A stretch of DNA of 64,000 nucleotides. Origin: Sceloporus undulatus. Its lineage: Eukaryota; Chordata; Lepidosauria; Squamata; Phrynosomatidae. The notes under the pieces are model-generated. The model was given only the letters and a program-made list of their open reading frames with translations, was not told the origin of the DNA and made no database searches. Location: the NCBI RefSeq assembly GCF_019175285.1, contig NC_056529.1, forward strand, positions 20,429,907 to 20,493,906, in the 5' to 3' direction. Below are positions 45,834-57,654 of this stretch, in pieces (position 1 is the stretch's first letter; each line of letters begins with the position of its first letter). Made by a program: the position numbers and the translations under genes.

Positions 45834-45858
45834 NNNNNNNNNNNNNNNNNNNNNNNNN
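45834..45858. other. Assembly gap, 25 N
   Basis: Exactly 25 N between unique AT-rich sequence and a MER2-like element. Confidence 0.99.
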
Positions 45859-45923
45859 GCTGATAGAAAGAGGATCCGCTCATTTCAAATGTGGTGCTGG
45901 GTTGCGAAAAAAAGACAGAAACA

Positions 45924-46060
45924 GGTTGAGTCTCCCTTATCCGAAATGCTTGGGAACAGAAACGTTTTGCAATATTTGCATGATGATGACCTTGCAGATC
46001 GGACCCAAGTCTAAATATGAAATCCATTTATGTTTCATAAACACCTTATCAATGTAGTAG
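45924..46060 (+). mobile_element. MER2/Tigger-like element, 5' part
   Basis: 'aggttgagtctcccttatcc' and 'gaaatgcttgggaacagaaa' are characteristic of this group. The right part is cut by the SINE tail at 46063. Confidence 0.65.
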
Positions 46061-46062
46061 TA

Positions 46063-46145
46063 CTTGTTGTTGTGTGCCTTGAAGTTGTTTCCAATGTATG
46101 GCAACCCTAAGGCGCATGGGGTTTTCTTGGCAAGGTTTGTTCAGA
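46063..46145 (-). mobile_element. tRNA-derived SINE, tail fragment
   Basis: 'tgttgttgtgtgccttgaag' to 'ggcaaggtttgttcagagcc' is the inverted tail and body; it stops where the hairpin MITE half begins. Confidence 0.75.
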
Positions 46146-46232
46146 GCCACAGATGCTGGCGAAACGTCAGGAACAAACTCTCCTAGATCATGGTCACATA
46201 GACCGAAAAACTCACCAAAAAACATAGACATA
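46146..46232. mobile_element. Hairpin MITE, right half only
   Basis: 'acagatgctggcgaaacgtc' followed by 'ggaacaaactctcctagatc' and 'acatagaccgaaaaactcac' matches the right arm of the 14560-14778 element. Confidence 0.7.
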
Positions 46233-46944
46233 AATCTGTATTGCAATCCACATGCGTATACCTCTCAGCTTTCCAACCAGAGTAGCCTTTCCCTTGCAAG
46301 GCCCCTTCTTGCTTTTCCTCCTCTAAGTAGCCCTGAGCAGAATTTTAATGCAACCACAGATGGCTCTCGAAGACCCCTCTTGTCCTGTTGCAGCTTTTCC
46401 AACAGGAGCTTTTTTTATTTTGGCTTGCACTGGCAGCTGGGCTAACAAGAAAACACACACACACAGATACACACACCATGCTAGTCCCACCCCCATCTGC
46501 TTTCTTTATGCCCTCCTCTTTGCAGCTCATTGGTCCTCTCTCCTTTCCATCCAGCCTGCAGTTCCTGGCTTTTTAAAAGACATGGCTGCTGCAGCTGGAG
46601 GAGGAGAGGCATGCAATGCTCCTGGAAAGGGCTCCTGCCGCTGCCTTGGCAGCATCACTCTCCACTTGGAGCCCTTTGGTAAGGCACCTCCTTTGGCTCA
46701 CCTGTTGCCTCTTGATGCCTAGGGATGCTCTGCTGGGGCATGATGGGAAACTCCCACATCCTCAGCCCCTCTGTAGCATCTTACTCCAATCCCCCCATAG
46801 CCTTTCCTCTCCGGTTGTTTCATTTATATATTCATTTATCAGTTTATTTTTTCTTTTGCGCCAGGCAATGTTGTGCTCAAAGCAACACATTTATCCTTGT
46901 TTGGTTATGTTTTCATTTAAACATTTTGTATTTATCCCTGCTTT

Positions 46945-47180
46945 TTCTGCCTCCTCCCAGGGCCTCCCTAGCCATGGCTTCTTGCTTAAGGTTCTGCTGA
47001 AAGCTTTCATCGCCAGGTATTCCGGCTTAGTTTTTCGCTCCAAGGTTTTAATTCCCCCCTTTCTTTCTGCCTCCATAGTCATATGTTTGTGCTTAGCTTT
47101 CTGCAGAAAGCTTATAATTTACCCCTTTCCTTTCTGCCTCCATAGCCATGTATTCCTGCTTAGCTTTCTGCTGAAAAAAC
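46945..47180. repeat. ~75 bp tandem repeat, 3-4 units
   Basis: 'tttctgcctccatagtcata' (47063) and 'tttctgcctccatagccatg' (47131) with 'gcttagctttctgcagaaag' between them, and a diverged unit before. The long open frame over this stretch is a by-product of the repeat. Confidence 0.65.
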
Positions 47181-47267
47181 TAAAAGCATGAATTTTGTGC
47201 ATGAAATGAAGTTGGTGTACATTGAACCACCAGAAAGCAAAGGTTTCACGTATCTCCTTTGCTTTCC

Positions 47268-47485
47268 GATGGGCCGGTGTGGTGTAAGGCTTTGGGCATT
47301 GGACTAGGACGCTGGGAGGCCAGGGTTCGAATTCTGGCTCAGGCGCAGAAACCCATGGGCAAGTCACACTCTCTCAGCCTCAGAAGATGGCAATAGCAAA
47401 CTCCCTCTGAAGAAACTTTCCTACAATAGATTTGCCTTAGTTTCTCCGTAAGTCAGAAACAATTTCAAGGCAAGCAACGCTGAAC
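47268..47485 (+). mobile_element. tRNA-derived SINE (Sauria-type)
   Basis: Head 'gggccggtgtggtgtaaggc' with 'gggttcgaattctggctcag', body 'gggcaagtcacactctctca', tail 'gtcagaaacaatttcaaggc'. One of the few plus-strand, nearly full-length copies. Confidence 0.82.
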
Positions 47486-47584
47486 TATCAGAAAGCAAAG
47501 GTATCACTATCTCAGACACCTGTGTGGACAATAGTGGATTTGAGAGTATATCAGAACTCTGGATAAGGGATACTTGTACACTTA

Positions 47585-47878
47585 GGAGTTTATCACACGA
47601 AGGAGATCAGGAGTTTATGCCATGAATATCCCGGGGAAAAATTGCGTAATTACGCAAAACTATTTCACATGACATCGCACAAAACTTGCCATTAAAGTGG
47701 TCACAAAGAAGCATTAACACACATATTTTTACTTTCGGGATTTCAGCAACAATGCATTTCTGATATCTCTTTATGTGCGCAACTGGGTGTGATAACCATT
47801 TTGCAATTGTTCGCCATTTCCGCTTTATTTGCGGGATCTCTCTTTAATGCTGAAATTAGCCCCAGTGTGATAAACTCC
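47585..47878. mobile_element. Harbinger-type MITE with TTA target duplication
   Basis: A 294 bp element with ends ggagtttatcacac and gtgtgataaactcc, 14 bases perfectly inverted. TTA stands on both sides (47582-47584, 47879-47881), the classic PIF/Harbinger duplication. It is a different family from the gggtgcatctacac elements. Only this copy was found. Confidence 0.88.
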
Positions 47879-48591
47879 TTAGAGAGGATGCCCTGGTTTG
47901 GGTTATTTGGTTGTTTTCCTCCTTCTTATGGAATGTTGCTTTCAAAAACCAGTTTGCAAAGTTTGCGGATTTCCTGATCTGCTTCTGATTCTCTTGGTGT
48001 CCCTGCATGAACTTCCTAACCAATGTACCCATTTCCTTCTGTGCGCAGAAAACACAAAACTTTCCTGCTGAAACAGCAGGAAACACACTTGTACAGGTTT
48101 CCGTGCACAGTGCAAGGTGCGAATCATGACCTATCAGGCCTTTCCAACTTGGTTCTAGGCTATTTGAAGTCCTTGGCTTCCCCCGTATGAGTCTGCCCAA
48201 GCTTTTAATACCATCAGGGGACACTTTTCGCTTATTACGCTGCATCCGCGTTGCAGAAATAATCCAGGTTGACACCACTTTAACTGCCATGGCTTAGTGC
48301 TATGGAATTCTGGGAACTACATAGCTCTCCCCACCACCATTTGCTGTTATCCTTAGAATCTATACAGTCTTAGACTCGTAAAGGGTTTCCAACCCCTTGT
48401 AATATGCAATATGCAACTACAGCACTCCTGAGAGATGGCTTTCCAGCGTCTTAGATGGCCTTCTAACCTTTGGTGTTTATCAGACGAGCTCTTAAAGAGG
48501 TACTATTCCAGTGTGACTCCTCTAGCAGCCTCCTGTTGCATGCTGGGATTGGCAGTTTTAAGGAGGGGTATTTAGAATTCTCAGGCAGAGA

Positions 48592-48691
48592 NNNNNNNNN
48601 NNNNNNNNNNNNNNNNNNNNNNNNNNNNNNNNNNNNNNNNNNNNNNNNNNNNNNNNNNNNNNNNNNNNNNNNNNNNNNNNNNNNNNNNNNN
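48592..48691. other. Assembly gap, 100 N
   Basis: Exactly 100 N, a standard scaffolding gap of unknown true length. A MITE fragment (48235-48330) and a worn CR1 fragment (48355-48460) precede it. Confidence 0.99.
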
Positions 48692-48990
48692 CCCACAGCA
48701 GCTGATTTTGAAGAAAGATTCTGAACAGTTCTTCAAAATTGGCTGTTGTGGGATGGATGTGGAATAGATTGGGGACTCCCAGCAGCATCGGTGGCGTTCT
48801 CTTGTGTGATAATATGTGTTTTTTCCCGTCCTGCTCCTTTCTGTTTCTCTCCAGTTGCGTTCTCCAAGCCTCATGCCATAAACTCCAAGTTTTAGTTCAA
48901 ACACTGAAGGAGCTATGCAAGCTGCTGAATTATTTTGGAGATGTGCTTTAGCACCCTGGATAACTCCTTTAGCGTTCATACTGAAACCAA

Positions 48991-49408
48991 GGGTACATCT
49001 ACACTGTAAACATAGAATCATAGAATCCTAGAGTTGGAAGAGACCGCAAGGATCATCCAGTCCAACCCCATTCTGCCATGCAGGAACTCTCAATCAAAGC
49101 ATCCCTGACAGATGGTCATCCAGCCTCTGTTTGAAGACCCCTAAGGAAGGAGACTCCACTACACTCCATTGAGGGAGTGTGTTCCACTGTCGAACAGCCC
49201 TTACTCTCAGGAAGTTCCTCCTAATGTTGAGGTGGAATCTCTTTTCTTGTAGCTTTTATAAGTTTTATAAGCTCTATAGCGTTCCCTGCCAAAGAGCGCT
49301 GGTGCCTCACAAAACTACAACCTCCGCGCTTCAGGATTCTGCAGGGTGGAGTCATGGCAGTTATAGCGGTGTCAAACTGTGTTATATCTACAGTGTAGAT
49401 GCACCCTG
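48991..49408. mobile_element. Harbinger-like MITE split by CR1
   Basis: Left end 'gggtacatctacactgtaaa' is cut at 49011 and the right half resumes at about 49270 ('tgccaaagagcgctggtgcc' to 'tacagtgtagatgcaccctg'). The CR1 copy fills the space between. Confidence 0.75.
49012..49250 (-). mobile_element. CR1 LINE 3' end inside MITE
   Basis: Plus-strand landmarks 'catagaatcatagaatccta', 'ccagtccaaccccattctgc', 'ctcaggaagttcctcctaat' are the inverted CR1 3' end. It is younger than the surrounding MITE. Confidence 0.88.
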
Positions 49409-49419
49409 AGAGCAAATTT

Positions 49420-50640
49420 ATGCTATACTGTCCACACTGACTTCTTGTGACACTCCAGGGTAGTTTGCTCCCAGTTAATTCAGAAGGGAGGAAGAGGAGA
49501 AGGGAAATCTTGCCCTTCCCTGTAGATGCCAGCAAAAGCAAACTGCTGCACTCTATTCTACCTTGTGTTGCCTTCTTCTTCAGTAAGTAATCCCATCTTG
49601 AGCGCACTCTGATGTTGCTTGACCACACATGTCCTGGTTTTCATCTGTGAAATATTGGAGGGTATCTGAGTATACACTTGATTGAAGGTTGACATCCTCA
49701 TGGCTCTTCCCAAAACCTGGGACCATAGATTGAACGTAGATTGGGCAGCTTCAGATATTTTCAAGAGTTTTACAAACCTCTAATCCTGAAATGCATTCAT
49801 AAGCATTCCTAGGCCAAGTAGGGATTGGTAGTGGTGAACAGCAGAGAAATCCCAAATGAAGTTGGATCACCATATTTTCCCTGGCTCCAAAGGCCTTTGG
49901 GTCACTACATTGAAACCCCCGACATATTCTGGATTAATAAGAGTGAGGGTTGCTGTTTAGCATTTCTTTGTTAAATAACAAGCAAAGTCGGTGCAGGGTT
50001 GTTGCTCATTTTGCACAGGGATTATCCCCATGGATTGTTTGCAAAGGCAATGGCATGCTAAATAATTCAGAAAGTGCAAAAAAACCCAACAATTTTTGAA
50101 AGATTGCTTGGTTTTATGCAAGAGATTTTTTCCCCCAGACTTTCCCTCTCTTCTAGCTTGAGTCAGTGACTTATTGGGTTATTTCTGTATATACATTAAC
50201 AGTTGTATCTTACACTGTGGATAAAGTTTATCATTTATAATGTATGATCACGATCTCGATCATGAGCGCCGTGATTCTCTGTACACTTTCTGTTGCTTAA
50301 ATACATTTTCACAGCTATAGAGCATCTTTTCTCATTCTTTTTTTTCTCCTCTTATTATTTGGGAAGCGGTGAATTTATGTTTTCATGTATTGATATGAAG
50401 ATCCATTTGTGGGTTTAGAAAGAATAGTGCCTTTCTTTGAGGGGAAATATTCTTTAGTCTCATGTTCCCAGACTAACGGATAGGTTTGTTTTCCAATTAC
50501 TAGGCAGAAGCTGCGATAGAAACTTTCAGGCTGTGATCAGGTATGGTTCAGGCATGCTTACTTGGGCATAAATCCCTTTAGCTCTGTAGGATGTATTTCA
50601 TAGTAACATGCATAAAATTAGGCTATACAACTAGTATCTT
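49420..50640. other. Unique stretch without recognised gene
   Basis: No exon or repeat family recognised. Around 50230-50300 is 'tcacgatctcgatcatgagc', a short palindrome of no known meaning. Confidence 0.4.
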
Positions 50641-50669
50641 AAGAAGGATGGCCCACTGGTTGAGTCACC

Positions 50670-50835
50670 ACTTGTTTTGGAAGAATTCAAAGACATAGCT
50701 GTGTTAGTCTGAAAAACCAGTGTGCAAAAGCGTCTTGTAGCACTTTTGAGACTCAACTGAAAGAGAGAAGTTGGTGGCATGAGCTTCCATAGACTTGAGC
50801 CCACTTCCTCAGATGCATGGGATAAAGTCCAGGGA
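50670..50835. mobile_element. Short interspersed repeat 'gctgtgttagtctg' type
   Basis: 'aattcaaagacatagctgtg', 'ttagtctgaaaaaccagtgt' and 'gagcccacttcctcagatgc' form a repeat known widely in reptile genomes. A second partial copy lies at 38983-39050 ('acagccgtgttcgtctgaag'). I do not name its family. Confidence 0.6.
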
Positions 50836-51159
50836 TAGATCTATACAGCAGACTGTTTGTGAGAGTGTCCATAGGAATGCAACACTTTGTGGGTATGGTG
50901 ATGGGGGGACAAGTTCAGTTTTAAACCTGGTTTTTGGCAGATTTAAAAGCAGGAGGAAAGATGTTGTGTAAAGCGAAGGCAAGAAGGATGTTGCCTAAAG
51001 CTAACCATATGAATGAGTATTGGGATGTAGCGTGGGAACCAAAATGAAGACATGATGAACTGGCCAAGACAGCCCCATGTGGCTGGGGGCTAGTGTTATG
51101 ATGTGTGTAGCATCCATAGTATTGTGGATACCCCACTCACTTCCATGCCACCAACCTCT

Positions 51160-51243
51160 GAAGATGCCAGCCACAGATGCAGGCGGAACATCAGGAAGAA
51201 ATTCTTTCAGAACATGGCCACATAACCCCAAAAAAACCCAGTA
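51160..51243. mobile_element. Hairpin MITE, right half only
   Basis: 'gaagatgccagccacagatg' followed by 'cggaacatcaggaagaaatt' and 'acatggccacataaccccaa' is the right arm of the 14560-14778 family. Confidence 0.65.
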
Positions 51244-51249
51244 CACTTA

Positions 51250-52150
51250 AGGCCCCCCCTTACTTTCCAAGATCCCTTTAATATTTCATTACCTTGCACA
51301 GTGGATGTGTTCAAAGCACAAAAACAGAAGCAAATTGTATTTGGGCATAAGCAGAATATTCCAAGGTGTGGATTGTTACAGAAGGATTACTCTTCTAAAC
51401 AATGTTGACTCCAGCGGCAAACTCTCTAATAATCTAAAACAGTGTCTGTGCTTTTTTCTTACACTTTAACCAATTTTTAGCACATCTTATTATTAGTGGC
51501 ACCTTCAACCTTTTATATTTTCCAATAACAGCCTGATGTCTTCATCTTATCTTACGGTTCTAAAATTGGCTGAGTCCAGATACTTGCAGCCTGCAGGCTG
51601 CGCAATCTTATAGATTTTAATGGTTCATTAGGTGCTTATTCACTTTTAACTTAAATAGCTCAGCCATTTGGTGGAGAACGACCCTTTAAAAACAGAATTA
51701 AAGCTTTTTAATGTTACTGCACCACACAACCAGAATTGCTGGTGGGATTCATTATCTAAACCAGCAACTTTCATCTGTGTGTGTGTGTATATATATATTT
51801 CTGTTCTCTTCTCATCTGGCAGTGGCATCTGCAGCTTAATGACCATTTCAAGCTCCAGGATTTATGTCACCTGGACCTCTTTTTCCTTTTAAATAAACAT
51901 CCATGGTCCCCATTTTGATCACACAAACTGACACCTCTCCCCTCAAATATCTCAGTCTTGCTTCATCCATGCTCTTGGCTGTAAATCATTTCTGTTATGT
52001 TATTTCTGGATCTGCAGAATCGCACGAAACGGTGGCCAAAATGAATCCCCCAAATTCAGCTCCAATGTGTTAACATTTTAATTGTCTTTTGTCTATGATG
52101 GCATGAGCTTTGGGTGTAGGGGTGAATATTAACATGCCAAGAAAGAAAAC
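51250..52150. other. Unique AT-rich stretch
   Basis: A (GT)n(AT)n microsatellite at 51775-51800; otherwise no exon or repeat recognised. Confidence 0.4.
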
Positions 52151-52161
52151 TACACATTGTA

Positions 52162-52566
52162 TATATACTCATGTATATGTCTAGAAATTTTAGTCAAAAA
52201 ACTGATCTCCAAAACCTGGGTCAACTTATCCATAGGTCAATGTAAATACTGCAATTCAACTCATAGAAAAGGGAAGCATCCCCTGGTGACAGGCAAGAGT
52301 GTAATGTGTCCTGAAATCAAGGACCTCTCTCTACTCTCTCATCCATTCAGCCTTTAGGGTGAGCACAAACAGTGCTCATCCTAAAGGCCAGAATTTTGTA
52401 GGTTCTTTGGCATCATTTCCCTTTGCTTCATCATTTGGATCCTTTGTTGCATGCCTCTAAGTTTTACCCTTGACTTATCCATGGGTCATATCAAAATCCA
52501 TAATTTTGGCCCCCATACCTGCCCTCGACTTATACATGAGATCGACTTACAGTTGAGTATATACGG
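52162..52566 (+). mobile_element. Tc1/mariner-type MITE
   Basis: A 405 bp copy of the family at 8422, 19536, 21538 and 22515, with TA at 52160-52161 and 52567-52568. It shows the family is spread over both halves of the window. Confidence 0.88.
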
Positions 52567-52669
52567 TAATCACAGGTCAGATGTAGTCTCAAGCAAAAAC
52601 AAGCTCTCTTAGGCCCGTTACAGACGGGCTAAAAAGTACGCGCAGAGCGCGTACTAGGGTTAAGAGGGG

Positions 52670-52769
52670 NNNNNNNNNNNNNNNNNNNNNNNNNNNNNNN
52701 NNNNNNNNNNNNNNNNNNNNNNNNNNNNNNNNNNNNNNNNNNNNNNNNNNNNNNNNNNNNNNNNNNNNN
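52670..52769. other. Assembly gap, 100 N
   Basis: Exactly 100 N. The bases before it ('ggcccgttacagacgggcta') look like one end of another inverted-repeat element that is lost in the gap. Confidence 0.99.
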
Positions 52770-52809
52770 GCCTATTTTCCCTTTATCAGTTTGCCAAATG
52801 ATATTATCT

Positions 52810-52905
52810 AATTCATCCAGTGGGTTTTCATGACTGTGCTGGGGATCGAACCCTGGTCATAGCCCAATGCTCAAACCACTACACCACACTGTCCAGCCCA
52901 TGCCA
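52810..52905 (-). mobile_element. tRNA-derived SINE, head fragment
   Basis: 'tccagtgggttttcatgact' and 'gatcgaaccctggtcatagc' then 'caaaccactacaccacactg'. Confidence 0.7.
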
Positions 52906-53009
52906 CTGCACATTTTAGGGGAAACAACCGAATCCATGCCATTTAAAATTTTATGTGTGGTTGACAGCCAGAGTTGCAGATATGTGTAAACATTAAAACG
53001 AAACTCTAA

Positions 53010-53418
53010 GGCCTCATTCCCACTACTTTTTAAATCGGATCGTGACTTGGTTTGAACTGGTTCAGACAACCCTGGTTCCTACTTAAACTGAATCAATGAA
53101 GCGATTCGGAAAGTGGGGGCCATGCACTAGACCCATTTAATCCGCGTCTTTTTGATGCTGATTTCCCCCTGCTTCTTTTTCAATAAATCGAATCTGCGCA
53201 AGCGTGAACCGTATGCAGATCGGAATCGATTTAAATTTCGGCCGGCTGGAACGGAATCATTTTGAATTGATTCAGTCATGAATGGGAACCACAAGTGGAT
53301 TATTTTAGAGGTAAGAAATGAGATCGGGGCAAAAGTGGTGGGAACTACGCTCAGCTGTTGAATCGATCCATCGATTCGGATTGCACACCGATTTAACAGT
53401 AAGTGGGAATGGGTCGAT
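53010..53418. mobile_element. Harbinger-like MITE, third family
   Basis: Ends 'ggcctcattcccactacttt' and 'taagtgggaatgggtc' are inverted, with 'ttaaatcgg' / 'ccgatttaa' inside. Interior is rich in 'gattcg' and 'atcgat' words. About 410 bp, single copy in the window. Confidence 0.7.
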
Positions 53419-53918
53419 AGTGTTAAATCCAGTTTAGCCTCAATTAGAGCAGATTTGGCCAAAATGGATTGAAATGATGTAAAGGGTGACTAAGAAGTCC
53501 TATTCAATAAATAGGTGTACTCAAACAAAATCATTAAAATAAATAACTGATCATAACTTTGTCCCTGATTTTTCTGGACATGTCTGAACATGATCTTTTC
53601 CCCAGGTTTGTCAAATTAGATCTGGCATTATACGTCTTTTTTTGAAGGGTGTGTTTGTGTGTGTATTAGTGAATGTAGACTTCCAATATTAGCTTAGGTG
53701 ATATTTGTAGAAGGTCAGTGTCTGCTTTTTTTCTTTTCTTAAAAGGTCAGCAAAGGGGTTCAAGAACAGAAGAGTTCCACATTTTTGTGGAGCTGAATAG
53801 AAAAGAGATGTGTTTGTGTGTCTCCGTCAGTCGGCTAGTGTCTTCTAGAAATACACCCATAAAAAAACCCGGTGCAAATATTATTTGCAGAGCCGACAAA
53901 GCGTGAAATATCATGGAG

Positions 53919-53943
53919 NNNNNNNNNNNNNNNNNNNNNNNNN
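53919..53943. other. Assembly gap, 25 N
   Basis: Exactly 25 N in unique sequence. Confidence 0.99.
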
Positions 53944-54339
53944 TCCACATTCCAGACGTCTGATTCAATCGGAAAGCCATGGGCCCCGAATTTGCAAGGC
54001 TGTTCATGACAGTATGACCTGGAGTCTCTCATTCATGGGGCCAAAGTTGACTTGAGGCAATAACAAATATTATTATTACTTATTACTTTACTATATTTTT
54101 TATCCCGGCTTTCTCCAGTATAGGGACTCAAGGTGACCAATGTGACGAAGCTGTATAGGAAATAGCTTTTACACTTTGCTGCTGTTCCACATTCTTCACC
54201 AGCCAGGAATGGATGGGAGATTATGTGATATGTCTCTTTAGCTACATTTCTGATGCGGATCACAGTTACTATGTTTAAGAAGCTACAGCTGTTTCAACCA
54301 AAATATTAACAGAGAATCCTTTGGAGATTAAATATATAT

Positions 54340-54370
54340 TATATATTATATATATATATATATATATATT
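54340..54370. repeat. (AT)n microsatellite
   Basis: 'atatattatatattatatat' extending to about 31 bases. Confidence 0.85.
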
Positions 54371-54614
54371 ATTCTTCTGCCACATTTCAACTGGCCTGTA
54401 GTCAGTTTGCATACCAAACACGCTTTAGGAATTGGTTGAAATGCAAATATTATCAAACAGCACCCCGTAACACTGGCCCTGTGCCAAAAGCAATTGCCAC
54501 CAAAATACTTTATAAGTTTTACACGCACACATACACATGTAAAGTAACTGGAGCGAGGAGGATGTAGGCTTTTTGCTGGAATAACAACAAAGCCGCGGTC
54601 TGTGATTGTGAAGT

Positions 54615-54680
54615 CAAGCAAGGCTTTCATGGCCGGCATCATAGTTTTTTGTGGTTATGTGCCCATGTTCTAGAAGGGTT
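54615..54680. mobile_element. Hairpin MITE, left half only
   Basis: 'caaggctttcatggccggca' and 'tgcccatgttctagaagggt' match the left arm of the hairpin family. Confidence 0.65.
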
Positions 54681-54769
54681 TGCTCTGGTGTGATCATCTA
54701 TTTGAGCGGAGCTGGGGGATTCCTCCTTAACTGGGAAAAAATAAACACGGTGGGAAATATCTTAATATT

Positions 54770-55760
54770 AAAAAAAGGGCCAACTGCCACATTATAAACT
54801 ATTATTCTGTATTTTATTGTTTATAAATTTAAATAAAGAATATTAAAAAAAAAAAGAAAACCCACTGGATGACATTTCATTTGTCAACAGTCTCTTCCTC
54901 CTTGTGTTCCAATGGAGACAATCCATTTCACCCGAACTCCATTGGCCTGCAAGGGTGACACAGAGAGCACACTATGTGCTCCGGAGTTCCCTGGTAGGGT
55001 TTATTTGTCTGGAAAGAAGAGATCTCTTTTGGCTGTCCAAACACAGTCACACCCTGGGCCTTGTCCCAGCGTACATTGGTTTATCATATACTGGTAACTG
55101 GAGGTAGAGGTCAGGAAACCTACAGATATGAGTGATTGGAAGAAAGATTGGAGGAGATCGTTCAACAACCCACATTCATCTTTTCCCTAGCACTTCTTGT
55201 CCTCTTGAGATTTTGAGAAAGGAAAGAATTATCCTTCCAGAGCCAATATGCTGCAGTGGTTGATAACGTCAAAGACTGCAAACGAATACGCCCGTTCTTC
55301 ATTTCTTAATCCTGTCCACTCTTTCAGGACAGAACATGCCAAAAGAGGTTGTTCGTAGCCGGACAGGCGCATGGATGATGTATCATTCCACACCAGAGCT
55401 TTACGTCAGTGTACTTAAAAGGGGAAACCCCCGCCGGCTGGAATTTCACCCAGGAACTATTTCCAAGAATAGCATCTTTCTCGACATGTTTGACCATCTA
55501 CTGTCCTGAAGTTGCTGTTCCAACCTCTGTGTCCCAACAGACTTTGGGATCATTAATCTGGCCAAGCAGAGAAGTGAAAACTTACCAAGCTCCAAAAAAA
55601 GGCTGATAACCACATCGTTCTTGAATGTATCATATGTTTAAAAACCTAAAAGAGCTTTTTAAGAGTGGGGAACTTATGTCAACCCAAGGGCCACCTCTGC
55701 TGTAGGCAAGCGCATCATCTATCCATTAAAATGCACGATTATCAACTCAGCTGAAGAGTA
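54770..55760. other. Unique stretch without recognised gene
   Basis: 54830-54865 has 'aaataaagaatattaaaaaa', which could be an old retroposed tail. No exon recognised. Confidence 0.35.
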
Positions 55761-55768
55761 GTTTTGTA

Positions 55769-55997
55769 CAGCTGGCCCTCCATATCCACGGATCCTTTAT
55801 CCAAGGATTCAACTACCCATGGCTTGAAATATTCCAAAACTATATAAATTACAAAAAGCAAACTTTGATTTCATTATTTCATATAAGGGACAGCATCTGA
55901 CTAAGTTATTTAATATAATTGAACCTGAGCATCTATGGACTTTGGTATCCGCAGGGAGTCCTGGAACCAAACCCCAGCGGATACCAAGGTCCCACTG
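55769..55997 (+). mobile_element. Tigger-like MITE, full-length
   Basis: A 229 bp element with ends cagctggccctccatatcca and cggataccaaggtcccactg, TA on both sides (55767-55768, 55998-55999). This is the best-preserved copy and defines the ends for the partial ones at 11190, 28293 and 43335. Confidence 0.85.
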
Positions 55998-56082
55998 TAT
56001 CTCTTAAATACCTGAAAGAAGATTGCCTAATTTGAATCTTCTAGAAATAAAGAAACATGGGAGAGATTCCACACACTGTAGT

Positions 56083-56218
56083 CAGAGGTTCTCAACCTTT
56101 GGTCCTCCAGATGTTTTGGACTTCAGTTCCCATAATTCCTGATTATTGGCCATGTTGGCTGAGGCTTCTGGGATCTGAAGTCCAAAACAAATGGAGGACC
56201 AAAGGTTGAGAACTACTG
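56083..56218. mobile_element. hAT-like MITE, palindromic
   Basis: Ends cagaggttctcaacctttgg and ccaaaggttgagaactactg pair along nearly the whole 136 bp. The flanks 'actgtagt' and 'ctgtaggt' are close to an 8 bp target duplication, expected for hAT. Confidence 0.8.
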
Positions 56219-56224
56219 CTGTAG

Positions 56225-57420
56225 GTATTCGTAAGCCCATTGTATACAGGAATTGTTCTTAGGATCCTTAGGTCTATGCAGTGAATCTTTCACAGCGCTG
56301 ATGTAGCTCTAAAGTTCTTTCTTGCTGGATAATGCCTCTTTCTCCATTTAGACCCCCAAAATGATGGGTTTCCATCCCTGCTGGCCAACCCAGACGTTTA
56401 TAACCTGCCCTGTAAATCAATCACGGAAATTTTTGCAGAACCAAAAACACAGTGAAGGCCAATATTCTTCCCTCCATCTACTAACTCATCCCTCAGTTGG
56501 GCCATCCAACCTGCAGCAATGTGCCAGAGGTAGAAAACAAGTCAGTTGTGGAAAGGTGCCCACAAAAGATCATGCTGAATCATGGGAAGAGATTGCAGAA
56601 AGGTGTTTGCAACTGCTCCAGCTGACTCACGCAAGGCGATTGTGGAACGATGCTTGCAATGGCTTGTGATCACTCATGCAAAGTCAGTGAATAATGTTGT
56701 CTTTCAACCTATTCTGAGTTGCTAGAATAAAAACACTAGAAGGACAGAGTCTCTATTGGCAGCATTACCTGACTCAGATTTCAGAGGAAAAACTGAAAGC
56801 ACATACAGAAGGAGGGCAGCCACTTTGTGCATTACAAGCTGTAATGCAAACCATGCTCCAAATCCTCATCTTCAGCTGAATCACAACATCACTTCTGGCC
56901 TACAAGCTACTCAAAAAAGATTGGGACCAAGAGGAGAATGTTAGGCATAATCCAGAAAATTCTGAAATTTGTAAGAAAATCCACAGAGAGAGAGAGAGAG
57001 AAAGGAAAGCTAATTCGGAGAGATGAAGCATTTTGCTGTGACTTCTCAGGAGTATTACATCTGACATGTGAATATCAAGGGAAACAAGTATGGAGAAATG
57101 GCTTATGGCAGAACTGTGAACAGGGTCATAACGTTATACATCCACTGTCTGAGACAAACAAAAGACAAGGGCAGTTTTGAAAAAGGCCTACTAAGAAATT
57201 GAAAAAGTTACTTTTGGGACTATAGTTCCCACAATTCCCCAGGCTTGCCATGCTGGAGGGAGGATTCTGGGAGCTCTTGTAATAAAAGTAGGTTTTCCAA
57301 GTCCCCCTAGAGACAACACATCCCTGGGACAGACGAAAAGGCCGGATCACCCTCAACTCTCTGTTCATGGGCTCAGTCCTAATAGTTTACTCAGAATTAA
57401 GTCCCGTGGAGTGCAGTGGG
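56225..57420. other. Unique stretch without recognised gene
   Basis: A short GA run at 56983-57000. Open frames up to 102 codons show no recognisable domain and no splice context. Confidence 0.4.
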
Positions 57421-57421
57421 A

Positions 57422-57648
57422 CTGTTGTTGTTGTTATTGTTGTTGATGTGTGCCGCAAAGTCGTTTTAGACATATGCCGAAACTAAGGGGAAATAGAGTT
57501 TCCTTGGCAAATTCCTTCACAGAGGATTTGCCATTGTCATCCTTTGAGGATGAGAGAGCATGACTTGTCCAAGGTCACCCAGTGGGATTTGAACCCGGGT
57601 CTCCAAAGTCATGGTCCAACACTCAAACCACTACACCATGCTGGCCTT
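57422..57648 (-). mobile_element. tRNA-derived SINE (Sauria-type)
   Basis: Starts 'tgttgttgttattgttgttg' and ends 'accactacaccatgctggcc', with 'ttgaacccgggtctccaaag' as the B-box region. Confidence 0.85.
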
Positions 57649-57654
57649 TCCCAG

